Of a DNA stretch of 64,000 bases, positions 53,306-62,357 are shown one piece after another (within the stretch, counting starts at the first letter, position 1; each line of letters starts with the position of its first letter). Under the pieces are notes generated by a model. The model was not told where the DNA came from. It ran no database searches and worked only from the letters and a program-made list of their open reading frames with translations. Source of the DNA: Leucobacter rhizosphaerae (GTDB lineage: Bacteria; Actinomycetota; Actinomycetes; Actinomycetales; Microbacteriaceae); contig NZ_CP095043.1 in NCBI RefSeq assembly GCF_022919175.1, forward strand, positions 496,001 through 560,000, read 5' to 3'. Position numbers and translations under genes: made by a program.

Positions 53306-54472
53306 ATGACCGAGCCCGCCGATCGCACCGACCCGTCCACTCGAGACGCCGACGAGCACTCGACGCTCGGCAGCTACGTCACCGGGGGCGAGGCGTTCGA
53401 GCGCGACACCCAGTACATCGAGGATCGGATCGTCGCGGATCCCGCCGCGGTGCGCGCACTCCCCGCTCCCGGGCGCTCGAAGATCGGCACGCTCGGCGCT
53501 GGCCTCAGCGAGGGCGCGCAGGCCTGGCCGGTGGAGGCGAATCGCTACCGCCTCATCGCCGCGCCGGCGTGCCCGTGGGCGAATCGTACGCTGATCGTGC
53601 GCCGCCTCCTCGGTCTCGAGGATGCCATCTCGATCGGGCGCCCCGGCCCGATCCACGACGCACGATCCTGGACCTTCGATCTCGACCCCGACGGGCGCGA
53701 TCCGGTGCTCGGCTCGGAGCGCCTGCAGGAGCACTACTTCGCCCGGTTCCCGGGCTATCCGCGCGGCATCACCGTGCCCGCCATCGTCGATATCCCGAGC
53801 GGGGGAGTCGTCACGAACGACTACCCGCAGATCACCCTCGATTTCTCGACGGAGTGGCGCGCATTCCACCGGGAGGGAGCACCCGACCTGCTGCCTGCGG
53901 AGCTCGTGGACGAGATGTGGCCCGTGATCCAGCGGGTCTTCACCGAGGTGAACAACGGCGTCTACCGGTGCGGTTTCGCGGGCAGCCAGGAGGCGTACGA
54001 CGACGCGTATCGTCGACTCTGGGAGACGCTCGACTGGCTCGAGGATCGGCTCTCGACTCACCGGTTCCTGATGGGCGACCGCATTACCGAAGCCGATGTG
54101 CGGCTCTTCACCACCCTGGTCCGCTTCGACCCGGTGTATCACGGCCACTTCAAGACGAATCGCAACCGACTGACCGAGATGCCGAATCTCTGGGCGTATG
54201 CGCGCGAGCTCTTCCAGACTCCCGGGTTCGGAGACACCGTCGACTTCGTGCAGATCAAGCAGCACTACTACGTCACGCACCGCGACATCAACCCGACGGG
54301 CATCGTGCCGGCCGGCCCCGACCTCGAGAACTGGTTGGAACCCCACGGGCGCGAGCGCTTCGGAGGATCGCCGTTCGGCGACGGGACCGCTCCGGGTTCG
54401 GTGCGGCCGGACGAGCGCATCACACCCGGCCACAGCCCGCTGGTGCCGAGCGAATTCACGCTCCCGAACTAA
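53306..54472 (+). CDS. Glutathionyl-hydroquinone reductase-type (YqjG/ECM4) GST
   Basis: The 388-residue protein has the Xi-class GST layout: N-terminal thioredoxin-like domain with catalytic CPWANRTLIVRRLLGLE (Cys-Pro-Trp-Ala), RGITVPAIVD, then a helical domain with EVNNGVYRCGFAGSQEAYD and DRITEADVRLFTTLVRFDPVY, and HRDINPTGIVPAGP near the end. These enzymes reduce glutathionyl-hydroquinones; in mycothiol users the thiol partner is presumably mycothiol. Its stop overlaps the convergent MFS gene by 4 nt. Confidence 0.9.
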   Translation: MTEPADRTDPSTRDADEHSTLGSYVTGGEAFERDTQYIEDRIVADPAAVRALPAPGRSKIGTLGAGLSEGAQAWPVEANRYRLIAAPACPWANRTLIVRRLLGLEDAISIGRPGPIHDARSWTFDLDPDGRDPVLGSERLQEHYFARFPGYPRGITVPAIVDIPSGGVVTNDYPQITLDFSTEWRAFHREGAPDLLPAELVDEMWPVIQRVFTEVNNGVYRCGFAGSQEAYDDAYRRLWETLDWLEDRLSTHRFLMGDRITEADVRLFTTLVRFDPVYHGHFKTNRNRLTEMPNLWAYARELFQTPGFGDTVDFVQIKQHYYVTHRDINPTGIVPAGPDLENWLEPHGRERFGGSPFGDGTAPGSVRPDERITPGHSPLVPSEFTLPN

Positions 54473-55707
54473 CCCGCGAGGGTCGGGATCCCGATCGTGT
54501 TGAGGTTGCGGGCCTTGTCGCGGCGCTCGACCGCGACGCTCACACCCGCGAGCGCGAATCCGAGCGCGGCGAGCAGCACCCCGACCCACCCGGGGGCGAG
54601 ATACCCGATTCCCCCCGCGATGACGAGGCCGCCGAGCCAGGCCCCGAGGCTGTTGCCGATGTTGAAGGCGGCGTGGTTGACCGCGGCGCCGAGCAGCGCG
54701 GCCTCGTTCGAGATCCGGATCAGTCGGGTCTGGATCGAGGGGATCAGCGCCGACGACGTCACGCCGATCACGAACACGGTCAGGATCAGTCCGACCGGCG
54801 CACTCGCGAACTGCGCGTAGGCGAGCAGCGCGAGAATGAAGGCTGCGAAGCCCCACGTGACCGTGCGGGTCGCGTGCCGGTCGGTCGCCCAGCCGCCGAG
54901 CAGGTTGCCGACCGTCATGCCGATGCCGAGGCACGCCAGCACCCACGGCACCGCGGAGGCGGGGAAGCCCGTCTCGCGTGTGGTCACCTCGGCGATGTAG
55001 GAGTAGACCGCGAAGAACCCGCCGAACCCGACCGCGCCCACCGCGATCATGATCCACATGCGGGGGTTGCGGAGCGCCGAGAGCTCCTGGAGCGCGCTCC
55101 GCTCCGGGTTCCCCGGGAACCTCGGCAGCGCCCAGAATCCGATGAGGAGCGTGAGGCCGAAGATGACGGCGACGAGCACGTAGGCCCAGCGCCAGCCCAC
55201 GGTCTGTCCCAGCCACGTCGCGAGCGGCACACCGATGACGTTGGCGATCGTGAGTCCGGAGAGGGCGAGCGCCACGCCGCGCCCCTGCTTGCCGGGGCCC
55301 ATGATGCGTGCTGCGAGGAGCGATGCGACGCCGAAGTACGCGCCGTGGGGCAGCGCCGCGACGAAGCGGGCGATCGCGAGAGTGCCGAAGCTCGGCATGA
55401 AGGCCGACGCGAGCGACCCGACGATGAAGAGGCCGAGGAGCCAGAACGCCAGTCGGGTCTGCGACATGCGCGACGCGAGCACGGCGAACGTCGGCGCGCC
55501 CACCACAACGCCGAGTGCGTACGCGGTGATCAGGATCCCGGCTTGGGCGATGCCCGTGTCGGGGGCCGCCTCGAATCCGGGGAGCAGTTCGCGCGCCACG
55601 TCCGGGAGCAGCCCCATCGTCGCGAATTCGGTGACGCCGATCCCGAAGCCGCCGAAGGCGAGGGCGAACAGGGCGACGTTCCGGCGGAACGGGGTGAGCT
55701 GGGTCAT
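54469..55707 (-). CDS. MFS efflux transporter, AraJ/DHA1-like
   Basis: The 412-residue protein has twelve membrane segments with DHA1 features: FALAFGGFGIGVTEFATMGLLPDVA at the N-terminus, LPHGAYFGVASLLAARIM, and the proline-glycine-rich helix 5 region ALSGLTIANVIGVPLATWLG (motif C-like, antiporter). It probably exports sugars or drugs. It stands alone, convergent with the GST operon, with a GAAAGG site 6-7 nt before the ATG. Confidence 0.9.
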   Translation of the reverse strand: MTQLTPFRRNVALFALAFGGFGIGVTEFATMGLLPDVARELLPGFEAAPDTGIAQAGILITAYALGVVVGAPTFAVLASRMSQTRLAFWLLGLFIVGSLASAFMPSFGTLAIARFVAALPHGAYFGVASLLAARIMGPGKQGRGVALALSGLTIANVIGVPLATWLGQTVGWRWAYVLVAVIFGLTLLIGFWALPRFPGNPERSALQELSALRNPRMWIMIAVGAVGFGGFFAVYSYIAEVTTRETGFPASAVPWVLACLGIGMTVGNLLGGWATDRHATRTVTWGFAAFILALLAYAQFASAPVGLILTVFVIGVTSSALIPSIQTRLIRISNEAALLGAAVNHAAFNIGNSLGAWLGGLVIAGGIGYLAPGWVGVLLAALGFALAGVSVAVERRDKARNLNTIGIPTLAG

Positions 55708-55845
55708 GCAGGCCTTTCGGAGTGCGGATCAGGTGGAGTGTGTGAGCACACGGGTGCTGACGCGGCACTGCGACCCTGCAATGCTAGTCCCTGACCGTTC
55801 CGAGCAGGTTTCGGCGGTTGCCGACGGCTCTGCGGCGACCGGTGA

Positions 55846-56496
55846 CTACCAGCCGCGGGCGAGCCAGGAGGCGAGGGCCGGGGACTCCGCGCCGATGGTG
55901 GTGCTCGCGCCGTGACCGGGCTGCGCCGTCATCGCAGCGGGCAGGGTGAACAGACGGGTGCGGATCGACTCGACGATCTGCGGGAAGCTCGAGTACTCCC
56001 AGCGCGTCGCCCCCGGCCCGCCCTGGAACAGGGTGTCACCGGAGAAGACGGTGTCGAGCGCGGGCGCGACGAAGCAGACCGAACCCGGGGTGTGACCGGG
56101 CGTGTGGACCGTGGTCAGGTCGATCCCGGCGACGAGGAACGATGCGCCGTCCTCGAGTTCGAAATCCGGCGGGGTGTCGCCGTGCGTCTGCTCCCAGAGG
56201 AACAGGTCCGCCGGGTGCAGGTAGAGGTGCGTGTCGAGCCGCCGAGCCGCGGCGACGGCGGCGTTCACGTGATCTTCATGCCCGTGCGTCAGGAGGATCC
56301 CGAGCACGTCGCGATCCCCGACCCCCGCCACGATGGCCTCCGCGTCGTGCGCGGCATCGATGACGAGCACCTCGGAGTCGTCACCGACCAGCCAGACGTT
56401 GTTCTCGAGGGCCACACCCTCCGGCGGGAACCCGGGCCGGCCGGCACCGATGAGGCCGGTGGTGATGACACGGTCGATGCGCGCGGAGGTGCTCAT
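55846..56496 (-). CDS. MBL-fold metallo-hydrolase (glyoxalase II-like)
   Basis: The 216-residue protein has the metallo-beta-lactamase metal motif LLTHGHEDHVNAA (HxHxDH), a second His in VHTPGHTPGSV, Asp in VFSGDTLFQGGPG and a final His in AQPGHGAST. The compact size and GHTPGS motif fit hydroxyacyl-thiol hydrolase or sulfur-related MBL proteins. AAGG lies upstream of the ATG at 56496. It stands between the MFS gene and the GH3 lipoprotein and is on the same strand as both. Confidence 0.88.
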   Translation of the reverse strand: MSTSARIDRVITTGLIGAGRPGFPPEGVALENNVWLVGDDSEVLVIDAAHDAEAIVAGVGDRDVLGILLTHGHEDHVNAAVAAARRLDTHLYLHPADLFLWEQTHGDTPPDFELEDGASFLVAGIDLTTVHTPGHTPGSVCFVAPALDTVFSGDTLFQGGPGATRWEYSSFPQIVESIRTRLFTLPAAMTAQPGHGASTTIGAESPALASWLARGW

Positions 56497-56540
56497 GGGC
56501 GCCTGCCCTTCCTGTGGTGTGCGATGTCGGAGTTGCCATG

Positions 56541-57758
56541 CTACCCGGGGCCCACGACAGCGGCCGGAGCGCTACCGGGCTCGTGCGCTCCGGCGATCTC
56601 CAGCCGCAGCTCAGCGACCCGGGTCGCGGCGTCGACGAGCCTCGCCTCCGGCACCGCGCCGCTGTCCACCGCGGCGATGAGGCCGTCGATCATCGCCGGC
56701 ACCGCCGCACCGTCGAGGTGGAGCAGCAGGTCGTTGCCCGCGAGCAGCGCCTGGATCGCGTTCTGCGTCGCGTCGAGCAGTGCGGGCTCGCCGGAGTTCT
56801 GGAGCATGACCAGATCGTCCGTGACGATCACCCCGGTGAACCCGAGGTCCTCCCGGGCGATCCGGTGCCACTCGGGGGAGAGGGAAGCGGGGAGCGGGTC
56901 GATGGTCGGAAAACGCACGTGTCCGGTCATCATGAGCTCGGCCCCCGCGTTGATGCCCGCGCGGAACGGCACCGCCTCGGTGGTCTTCCAGGCGGCCCGA
57001 TCCAGAGGGGACTGCGGGATCATCTCGTGAGAGTTCCCAGGCGCCGAGCCATGCCCCGGGAAGTGCTTGAGGGTGGAGCGCACCACGCCCCGTTCGCCGC
57101 GCACCGCGGCCGCAACCCGGTCCGCAGCGTCATCGGGTGTGACTCCGAGCACCCGGTCGGCGAGAAAGCTCGACGGATCCGCCGTGATGTCGGCCATGAT
57201 CCCGAAGTTCACGCTGACTCCGGTGTCGGCGAGCAGCCGTGCGCGAGCCGCGAAGGCCGCTTCCGTGGCGTCCGGCGCCTCGGTTCGCAGTGCGCTCGCG
57301 CTCGGCAGGTCGTCCCAGGCCAAGCGGGAGACGACTCCACCCTCTTGATCGATGCCGATGAGCGCGGGAAATCCGGGATCGCCGGCGACCACCCCGGTCA
57401 GGGCGCGCAACTCTTCCGGCGTCGCCGGGACGTTCGATCCCATCAGGATGACGCCGCCGAGACCCTGAGCCTCGATGAGACTGCGCAGCGCGGCCGGATC
57501 GGTGCCGGGGGCGGTGCTCATGACGATGCTCGCGACCTTCTCGCGGGTGGTCGCGGAGGTCACGCGCTCCACCGCGTCGGCGTGCCTGAGCTCGGCCGGG
57601 GTCGGCGGTGCCGGGGTGGTCGGCTCGGAGGTCGGGCTCGGCCCGCTCGAGGCGGCGGATCCGGACGACCCGGCGGGCTCGGTCGCGCATCCGGCGAGCA
57701 GGATCAGCGCGGCGGTGAGCGCCACCGCGCCGAATCGCCGGATGCGCGGTCGACGCAC
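56541..57758 (-). CDS. GH3-family beta-N-acetylhexosaminidase lipoprotein (NagZ-like)
   Basis: The 405-residue protein has a signal peptide with lipobox LAGC, a Ser/Pro/Thr spacer, and a GH3 domain with the NagZ motif KHFPGHGSAPGNSH (catalytic His) and the nucleophile Asp in VIVTDDLVML; IGIDQEGGVVSRL also matches. It would cleave N-acetylglucosamine from cell wall fragments outside the membrane. The GTG at 57758 shares its G with the stop of the stress-protein gene upstream (TAGTG), showing coupling; frames further upstream are not coding. Confidence 0.9.
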   Translation of the reverse strand: MRRPRIRRFGAVALTAALILLAGCATEPAGSSGSAASSGPSPTSEPTTPAPPTPAELRHADAVERVTSATTREKVASIVMSTAPGTDPAALRSLIEAQGLGGVILMGSNVPATPEELRALTGVVAGDPGFPALIGIDQEGGVVSRLAWDDLPSASALRTEAPDATEAAFAARARLLADTGVSVNFGIMADITADPSSFLADRVLGVTPDDAADRVAAAVRGERGVVRSTLKHFPGHGSAPGNSHEMIPQSPLDRAAWKTTEAVPFRAGINAGAELMMTGHVRFPTIDPLPASLSPEWHRIAREDLGFTGVIVTDDLVMLQNSGEPALLDATQNAIQALLAGNDLLLHLDGAAVPAMIDGLIAAVDSGAVPEARLVDAATRVAELRLEIAGAHEPGSAPAAVVGPG

Positions 57759-58603
57759 TATGCGCGGGTGACGATCACCGGACAGGGGAGGGCCTGCAGG
57801 ACCCCGTGGCTCACCGAGCCGAGCAGGAGCCGGGAGATTCCGCCACGGCCTCGGCTGCCGACGACCAGCAGATCGGCCCCCTCCGCGGCCTGCACCAGTG
57901 CCGCGACCGGCGGAGCCTGCACGATCTCGCGACGGATCTCGAGGTCGGGGTAGCGGCTCGCGAGGCCGGCCACGCCGATCGCGATGGCCTCCTCGGCCGC
58001 GGCGCGCTGGGACTCGACGAGCTCCTCGCTCCAGAGGTACTCGAGCCCCGGGGTGAGGGGCGGCATCCACGCGTACACCGCGACGAGCGGAAGCCCGCGG
58101 AAGGACGCTTCCTCGGCCGCGAACGCGATCGCCTTCTTCGAGGCATCCGAGCCGTCCACGCCCACCACGACGGTCGAGTCCCGGCGCACGTCGTCCTTCG
58201 GGATCACGGCGACCGGGCAGTGCGCGGTCGCCGCCGCCTTCACCGCCCGGGTGCCGAAGAAGGAGCCCGCGAGGCGACCCCCGCCGTGCGCACCCAGCAC
58301 GAGGAGATCGGCGTGGCGCGAGGCCTCCTCGATCTCCGCGATCGGGTGCCCGACGACGGCGCTCCCGCTGATCTTGCCGGTGAACCCGAGGCTCCGCGCG
58401 TACTCCGTCTCCGCCGCGAGCATCTGCTCGGACGCCTGCTGCGCCTCGGAGAGAAAGGCCACGCTCTCCGAGAGGAACGAGTCGTCGGCGACGTGGAGCA
58501 GCTCCACGGCCGCACCCCGTTCACCAGCCCGAGCGAGGCCCCACGCGAGGGCGACCCGGCTCTGTTCTGAACCGTCGACTCCAATGAGATATGTACCGGA
58601 CAT
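57758..58603 (-). CDS. Tandem-domain universal stress protein
   Basis: The 281-residue protein has two USP domains of about 140 residues. Each has the ATP-binding pattern G-x2-G-x9-G(S/T): LGAHGGGRLAGSFFGT near 100 and GSRGRGGISRLLLGS near 255, plus YLIGVDGSEQS and VVVGVDGSDAS starts. Such proteins bind ATP and act in stress persistence. Its stop codon overlaps the GH3 start by one base. A short gap separates it from GAPDH on the same strand. Confidence 0.93.
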   Translation of the reverse strand: MSGTYLIGVDGSEQSRVALAWGLARAGERGAAVELLHVADDSFLSESVAFLSEAQQASEQMLAAETEYARSLGFTGKISGSAVVGHPIAEIEEASRHADLLVLGAHGGGRLAGSFFGTRAVKAAATAHCPVAVIPKDDVRRDSTVVVGVDGSDASKKAIAFAAEEASFRGLPLVAVYAWMPPLTPGLEYLWSEELVESQRAAAEEAIAIGVAGLASRYPDLEIRREIVQAPPVAALVQAAEGADLLVVGSRGRGGISRLLLGSVSHGVLQALPCPVIVTRA

Positions 58604-58649
58604 GTGCTGCCTCTTCTCTCTCGGTGCTGCTGGGAACGGGATCGGTGCC

Positions 58650-60089
58650 CTAGGACTCCAGTGCGGGCAGGTGTGCCGGGTGGCTGCCCGCGAGCTGTTC
58701 GATGATGCGCACGACCTGGCAGCTGTAGCCGAACTCGTTGTCGTACCAGACGTAGAGGATGGCGGTGTTGCCGGTAACGATCGTGGCCAGGCCGTCGACG
58801 ATGCCCGCGCGGTTCGAACCGACGAAGTCCGTCGACACGATCTCGGGGGACTCGACGTAGTCGATCTGGGTGCGCAGGCTGCCCGTCAGCGAGACCTTCT
58901 CGAGGAAGGCGTTGATCTCGTCGCGATCGGTCTCGGTCTCGAGCTGCAGGTTCAGCACCGCCATCGAGACGTCGGGGGTGGGAACGCGGATCGCGTTGCC
59001 GGTGAGCTTGCCCTCGAACTCGGGGAGCGCCTTCGCCACGGCCTTCGCGGCACCCGTCTCCGCGAGCACCATGTTCAGGGCGGCCGAGCGGCCGCGCCGG
59101 TCGCCCTTGTGGAAGTTGTCGATCAGGTTCTGATCGTTCGTGTAGGAGTGCACGGTTTCGACGTGCCCCTGCTTCACGCCGAAGCGATCGTTGATGACCT
59201 TCAGCACGGGAGTGATCGCGTTGGTGGTGCAGGAGGCGGCGCTCAGGATCGTGTGCGCGTCGGTGATGTTGCCGCTGTTCACGCCGTACACGACGTTCAG
59301 CATGTCGCCCTTGCCGGGTGCGGTGAGGAGCACACGAGCGATGCCCTGGTTCTGGAGGTGCTGGGAGAGCCCCTCGGCGTCGCGCCACTTGCCGGTGTTG
59401 TCGACGAGGATCGCGTCCTCGATCCCGTACGCGGTGTAGTCGACCTCGGCGGGGTCGTTCGAGTAGATCACCTGGATACGCACGCCGTTGGCGAGAATCA
59501 CGTTCTCGTCCTCCAGCACCTTGATCGTGCCGTTGAAAGGGCCGTGCACCGAGTCGCGTCGCAGCAGGTTCGCCCGCTTCTCGAGGTCGTTGTCCGACCC
59601 CTTGCGCACGACGATCGCCCGCAGGTTCAGACCGTTGCCGCTCCCCGTGTGGTCGATGATGATGCGTGCGAGCAGCCGGCCGATGCGACCGAACCCGTAG
59701 AGCACCACGTCGGTGCCGCGACCCGGCTTCGCGTCGAGCGCGGGGGCGAGCTCCTCCCGAAGGTAGGCGCTGAGGTCGGAAGCGCCCGACGCGCGGAAAC
59801 CGTTGGCGAGGAGGGCGAGATCCACCGAGACCGGCCCCGGCTGGATCTCCGCGAGCGCCTCGACGATGGCGGAGGTCTCGGTCAGCGACAGCTCGACGTC
59901 ATCGATCTTCCGGGCAAAGCTGTGCGCGCGGATGATGTCGATCGCGGACCGGCCGACCAGGCTGCGGCCATGCACGGACATCACCACGTCGTGATCCCGG
60001 TACAGCTGGCCGATCAGCGGGATCATCCGCTCCGCGAGTTCCTGCTTCGTCTTCCAGGCTTCCAGGTGAGACACAGCTCGCTGATTCAT
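58650..60089 (-). CDS. Glyceraldehyde-3-phosphate dehydrogenase, long GapB-type
   Basis: The 479-residue protein carries an N-terminal extension of about 125 residues before the NAD domain (VVLYGFGRIGRLLARI). The catalytic SAASCTTNAITP and the NAIRVPTPDVSMAVL and WYDNEFGYSCQVV blocks are intact. The size and extension match the corynebacterial GapB class, which mainly serves gluconeogenesis, rather than the usual 335-residue GapA. GGAA and similar bases precede the ATG at 60089. Confidence 0.9.
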   Translation of the reverse strand: MNQRAVSHLEAWKTKQELAERMIPLIGQLYRDHDVVMSVHGRSLVGRSAIDIIRAHSFARKIDDVELSLTETSAIVEALAEIQPGPVSVDLALLANGFRASGASDLSAYLREELAPALDAKPGRGTDVVLYGFGRIGRLLARIIIDHTGSGNGLNLRAIVVRKGSDNDLEKRANLLRRDSVHGPFNGTIKVLEDENVILANGVRIQVIYSNDPAEVDYTAYGIEDAILVDNTGKWRDAEGLSQHLQNQGIARVLLTAPGKGDMLNVVYGVNSGNITDAHTILSAASCTTNAITPVLKVINDRFGVKQGHVETVHSYTNDQNLIDNFHKGDRRGRSAALNMVLAETGAAKAVAKALPEFEGKLTGNAIRVPTPDVSMAVLNLQLETETDRDEINAFLEKVSLTGSLRTQIDYVESPEIVSTDFVGSNRAGIVDGLATIVTGNTAILYVWYDNEFGYSCQVVRIIEQLAGSHPAHLPALES

Positions 60090-60259
60090 GTGAACGGAGA
60101 GTTCCTTCCAAAGTGATGAGGAGTTCGGCCTGCCCGCCGGCGCCGTGTCGGCGTCACTCCCAGTATCCCACGGGAACGCTGGAGCGAGACCATGACGCCG
60201 TGTGACACGCTGATTTCGCGCGCCGTCCGGGGTGCCCCAGGCTGGTTTTGTTCAGACAT

Positions 60260-60277
60260 GGCCCCGGATCCGGGGCC
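60260..60277. repeat. Perfect 18-bp GC palindrome in the metQ leader
   Basis: GGCCCCGGATCCGGGGCC lies 31 nt before the metQ start. It could form a short hairpin in the metQ leader or bind a repressor. No SAM riboswitch fold is recognised. Confidence 0.6.
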
Positions 60278-60308
60278 CACACTCCGATATCACCACTTGA
60301 GGAACACC

Positions 60309-61211
60309 ATGAGTTTCACGAAGCGCGGCATCCTGGCCGCTTCCATCGCCGGCCTGGCGCTCGTCCTGGCGGGATGCTCCGCACCGGCCGCCGACAGCGG
60401 CTCCGAGGAGGGCGCTGAGAGCGGCCCCGTGCGCATCGGCGTCGTCGGCTCGAGCGATCCCTACTGGGAGACCTTCACCGCCGCAGCAGCCGACGAGGGC
60501 ATCGAGGTCGAGCTCGTCGACTTCACCGACTACAACCAGCCGAACCCGGCGCTGAGCGAGGGTGAGCTCGACCTCAACCAGTTCCAGCACATCGTGTACC
60601 TCGCGGACTACAACGTCGCGAACGACGACGACCTCGTCGCGATCGGGTCGACCGCGATCTACCCGCTCGCCGTGTTCTCCACGAAGCACGACGAGCTGAG
60701 CCAGATCCCGGAGGGCGGCACCGTCGCGATCCCGTCCGACCCGACGAACCGCGCTCGTGCGCTCAACGTGCTGCAGGCGGCCGAGCTCATCGAACTCTCC
60801 GACGGCGGTTCGCTGTTCTCGACCCCCGACGACATCGACACGGCGGCCTCGAAGGTCTCCGTCACCGAGATGGACGCCTCCTTCACCGCGACCTCCCTCG
60901 CCGACGTCGACGCCGCGGTCGTCAACAACGACTTCGTCACCGACGCGGGTCTCGAGTTCTCGGACGCCCTGTACCAGGACGATCCCGAGGACGAGGGCGC
61001 GAAGTACTTCATCAACATCTTCGCCGCGAAGAAGGCCGACGCCGAGAACCCGACCTACCAGAAGCTGGTCGAGATCTACCAGACCAACGCCGACGTGCAG
61101 GCCGGCGTGCTCGAGAACTCGGGCGACAGCGCCATCCTGCTGAACACCCCCGTCTCCGAGCTGCAGGAGATCCTGACCGACTCCGAGGCCCAGGTCCGGG
61201 ACAACGGCTAG
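60309..61211 (+). CDS. metQ: MetQ-type methionine ABC transporter binding lipoprotein
   Basis: The 300-residue protein has a signal peptide with lipobox LAGC and the NlpA/MetQ pattern: VEFTDYNQPNPAL-like VELVDFTDYNQPNPALSEGELDLNQFQHIVYL, IPEGGTVAIPSDPTNRARAL and LADVDAAVVNNDFV. It binds methionine outside the membrane. GAGGAAC precedes the ATG at 60309. It is followed by metN and metI but separated from them by two strong hairpins. Confidence 0.93.
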   Translation: MSFTKRGILAASIAGLALVLAGCSAPAADSGSEEGAESGPVRIGVVGSSDPYWETFTAAAADEGIEVELVDFTDYNQPNPALSEGELDLNQFQHIVYLADYNVANDDDLVAIGSTAIYPLAVFSTKHDELSQIPEGGTVAIPSDPTNRARALNVLQAAELIELSDGGSLFSTPDDIDTAASKVSVTEMDASFTATSLADVDAAVVNNDFVTDAGLEFSDALYQDDPEDEGAKYFINIFAAKKADAENPTYQKLVEIYQTNADVQAGVLENSGDSAILLNTPVSELQEILTDSEAQVRDNG

Positions 61212-61223
61212 ACCTCACCATCG

Positions 61224-61293
61224 CGTCCGCACCGAACGGGTGCGGACGTCGGAGCGGAACCGGAATCATGGCATCCTTGATTCCGGTTCCGCT
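61224..61293 (+). other. Two hairpins between metQ and metN
   Basis: The first is a perfect 10-bp stem, CGTCCGCACC (61224-61233) with its complement at 61239-61248. The second is a perfect 16-bp stem (61253-61268 and 61278-61293) with a 9-nt loop. Neither is followed by a T-run. They probably stabilise or partly terminate the metQ message so that binding protein exceeds the membrane parts. Confidence 0.72.
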
Positions 61294-61328
61294 GCATGAG
61301 CGGGACACCCAGAGGAGTGGAGACGCAG

Positions 61329-62357
61329 ATGACACGCGTGCAGATGATCGGGGTCGGCAAACGCTACCCCGGGCGGGGCAAGGGCGCACCCCCGGTCGTC
61401 GCGGTCGACGACGTGTCGATCGATGTCGCCTCCGGTGAGATCCACGCGATCATCGGGTACTCCGGTGCGGGCAAGAGCACCCTCCTGCGCCTCGTGAACG
61501 GCCTCGAGCGTGCGACCGCCGGTCGGATCCTCGTGGGCGACCAGGACATCACGGCACTGCCCGAGTCGAAGGTGCGCGCCGCACGCGGCGGCATCGGCAT
61601 GATCTTCCAGCAGTTCAACCTGTTCCACTCGAAGAACGTCGCGAAGAACGTCGAATACCCGCTGATCGTGGCCGGGGTTCCCACCGCCGAACGCACGCGA
61701 CGAGTAACCGAGCTGCTCGAGTTCGTCGGCCTCGCCGACAAAGCGCGCGCCTTCACGGACCAGCTCTCGGGCGGCCAGAAGCAGCGGGTCGGGATCGCGC
61801 GCGCGCTCGCGACGAATCCGGGTGTCCTCCTCGCCGATGAGGCGACGAGCGCCCTCGATCCCGAGACGTCGCAAGAGGTGCTCGCACTGCTCAAGCAGGT
61901 GAACGCCGAGTTCGGGATCACCATCGTCCTCATCACCCACGAGATGGAGGTCGTGCGGGAGATCGCCGATCGCGTGACGGTGATGGATGGCGGGCGCGCG
62001 GTCGAGCAGGGCGACGTCTTCGACGTGTTCTCCAACCCGCAGACCTCGACGACACGCCGCTTCGTCTCGACGGCGCTGCCGAGCCAGCCGGCCGACGACC
62101 ACCTGGAGGCGCTGCGACAGCGGCACCGGGGCAAGCTCGTCACCATGACCTTCCGCGACGGCGACGTCGACCAGCCCGTCGTCTTCCAGACCCTCGCCGA
62201 GCGCGGCGTCGGCGTGAGCATCGTGCACGGCGGGATCACCGACGTCGGCGGCCGGAGCTTCGGCAAGTTGACGCTCGAGCTCATCGGCGACGAGCTGCGG
62301 GTGGAGCACGCGATCGCGGCCCTGGCCCAGGAGACCGACCTGGAGGTGCTGGCGTAA
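61329..62357 (+). CDS. metN: MetN-type methionine ABC transporter ATPase with NIL domain
   Basis: The 342-residue ATPase has Walker A GYSGAGKST (about 43-51), signature LSGGQKQRVGIARAL, Walker B VLLADEATSALD, and a C-terminal NIL regulatory domain (about 270-342) that senses methionine and inhibits transport. The ATG at 61329 follows GGAG by 6 nt. Its TAA stop shares a base with the metI ATG. Confidence 0.95.
   Translation: MTRVQMIGVGKRYPGRGKGAPPVVAVDDVSIDVASGEIHAIIGYSGAGKSTLLRLVNGLERATAGRILVGDQDITALPESKVRAARGGIGMIFQQFNLFHSKNVAKNVEYPLIVAGVPTAERTRRVTELLEFVGLADKARAFTDQLSGGQKQRVGIARALATNPGVLLADEATSALDPETSQEVLALLKQVNAEFGITIVLITHEMEVVREIADRVTVMDGGRAVEQGDVFDVFSNPQTSTTRRFVSTALPSQPADDHLEALRQRHRGKLVTMTFRDGDVDQPVVFQTLAERGVGVSIVHGGITDVGGRSFGKLTLELIGDELRVEHAIAALAQETDLEVLA

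Noticed and set aside
52676..55768. 1030-residue minus-strand frame over the flavin reductase, GST and MFS genes
   Set aside because: It spans three well-supported genes in other frames and has shadow composition.
60117..60308. SAM riboswitch before metQ
   Set aside because: No conserved SAM-I/II/IV core is recognisable; only a short GC palindrome is present.
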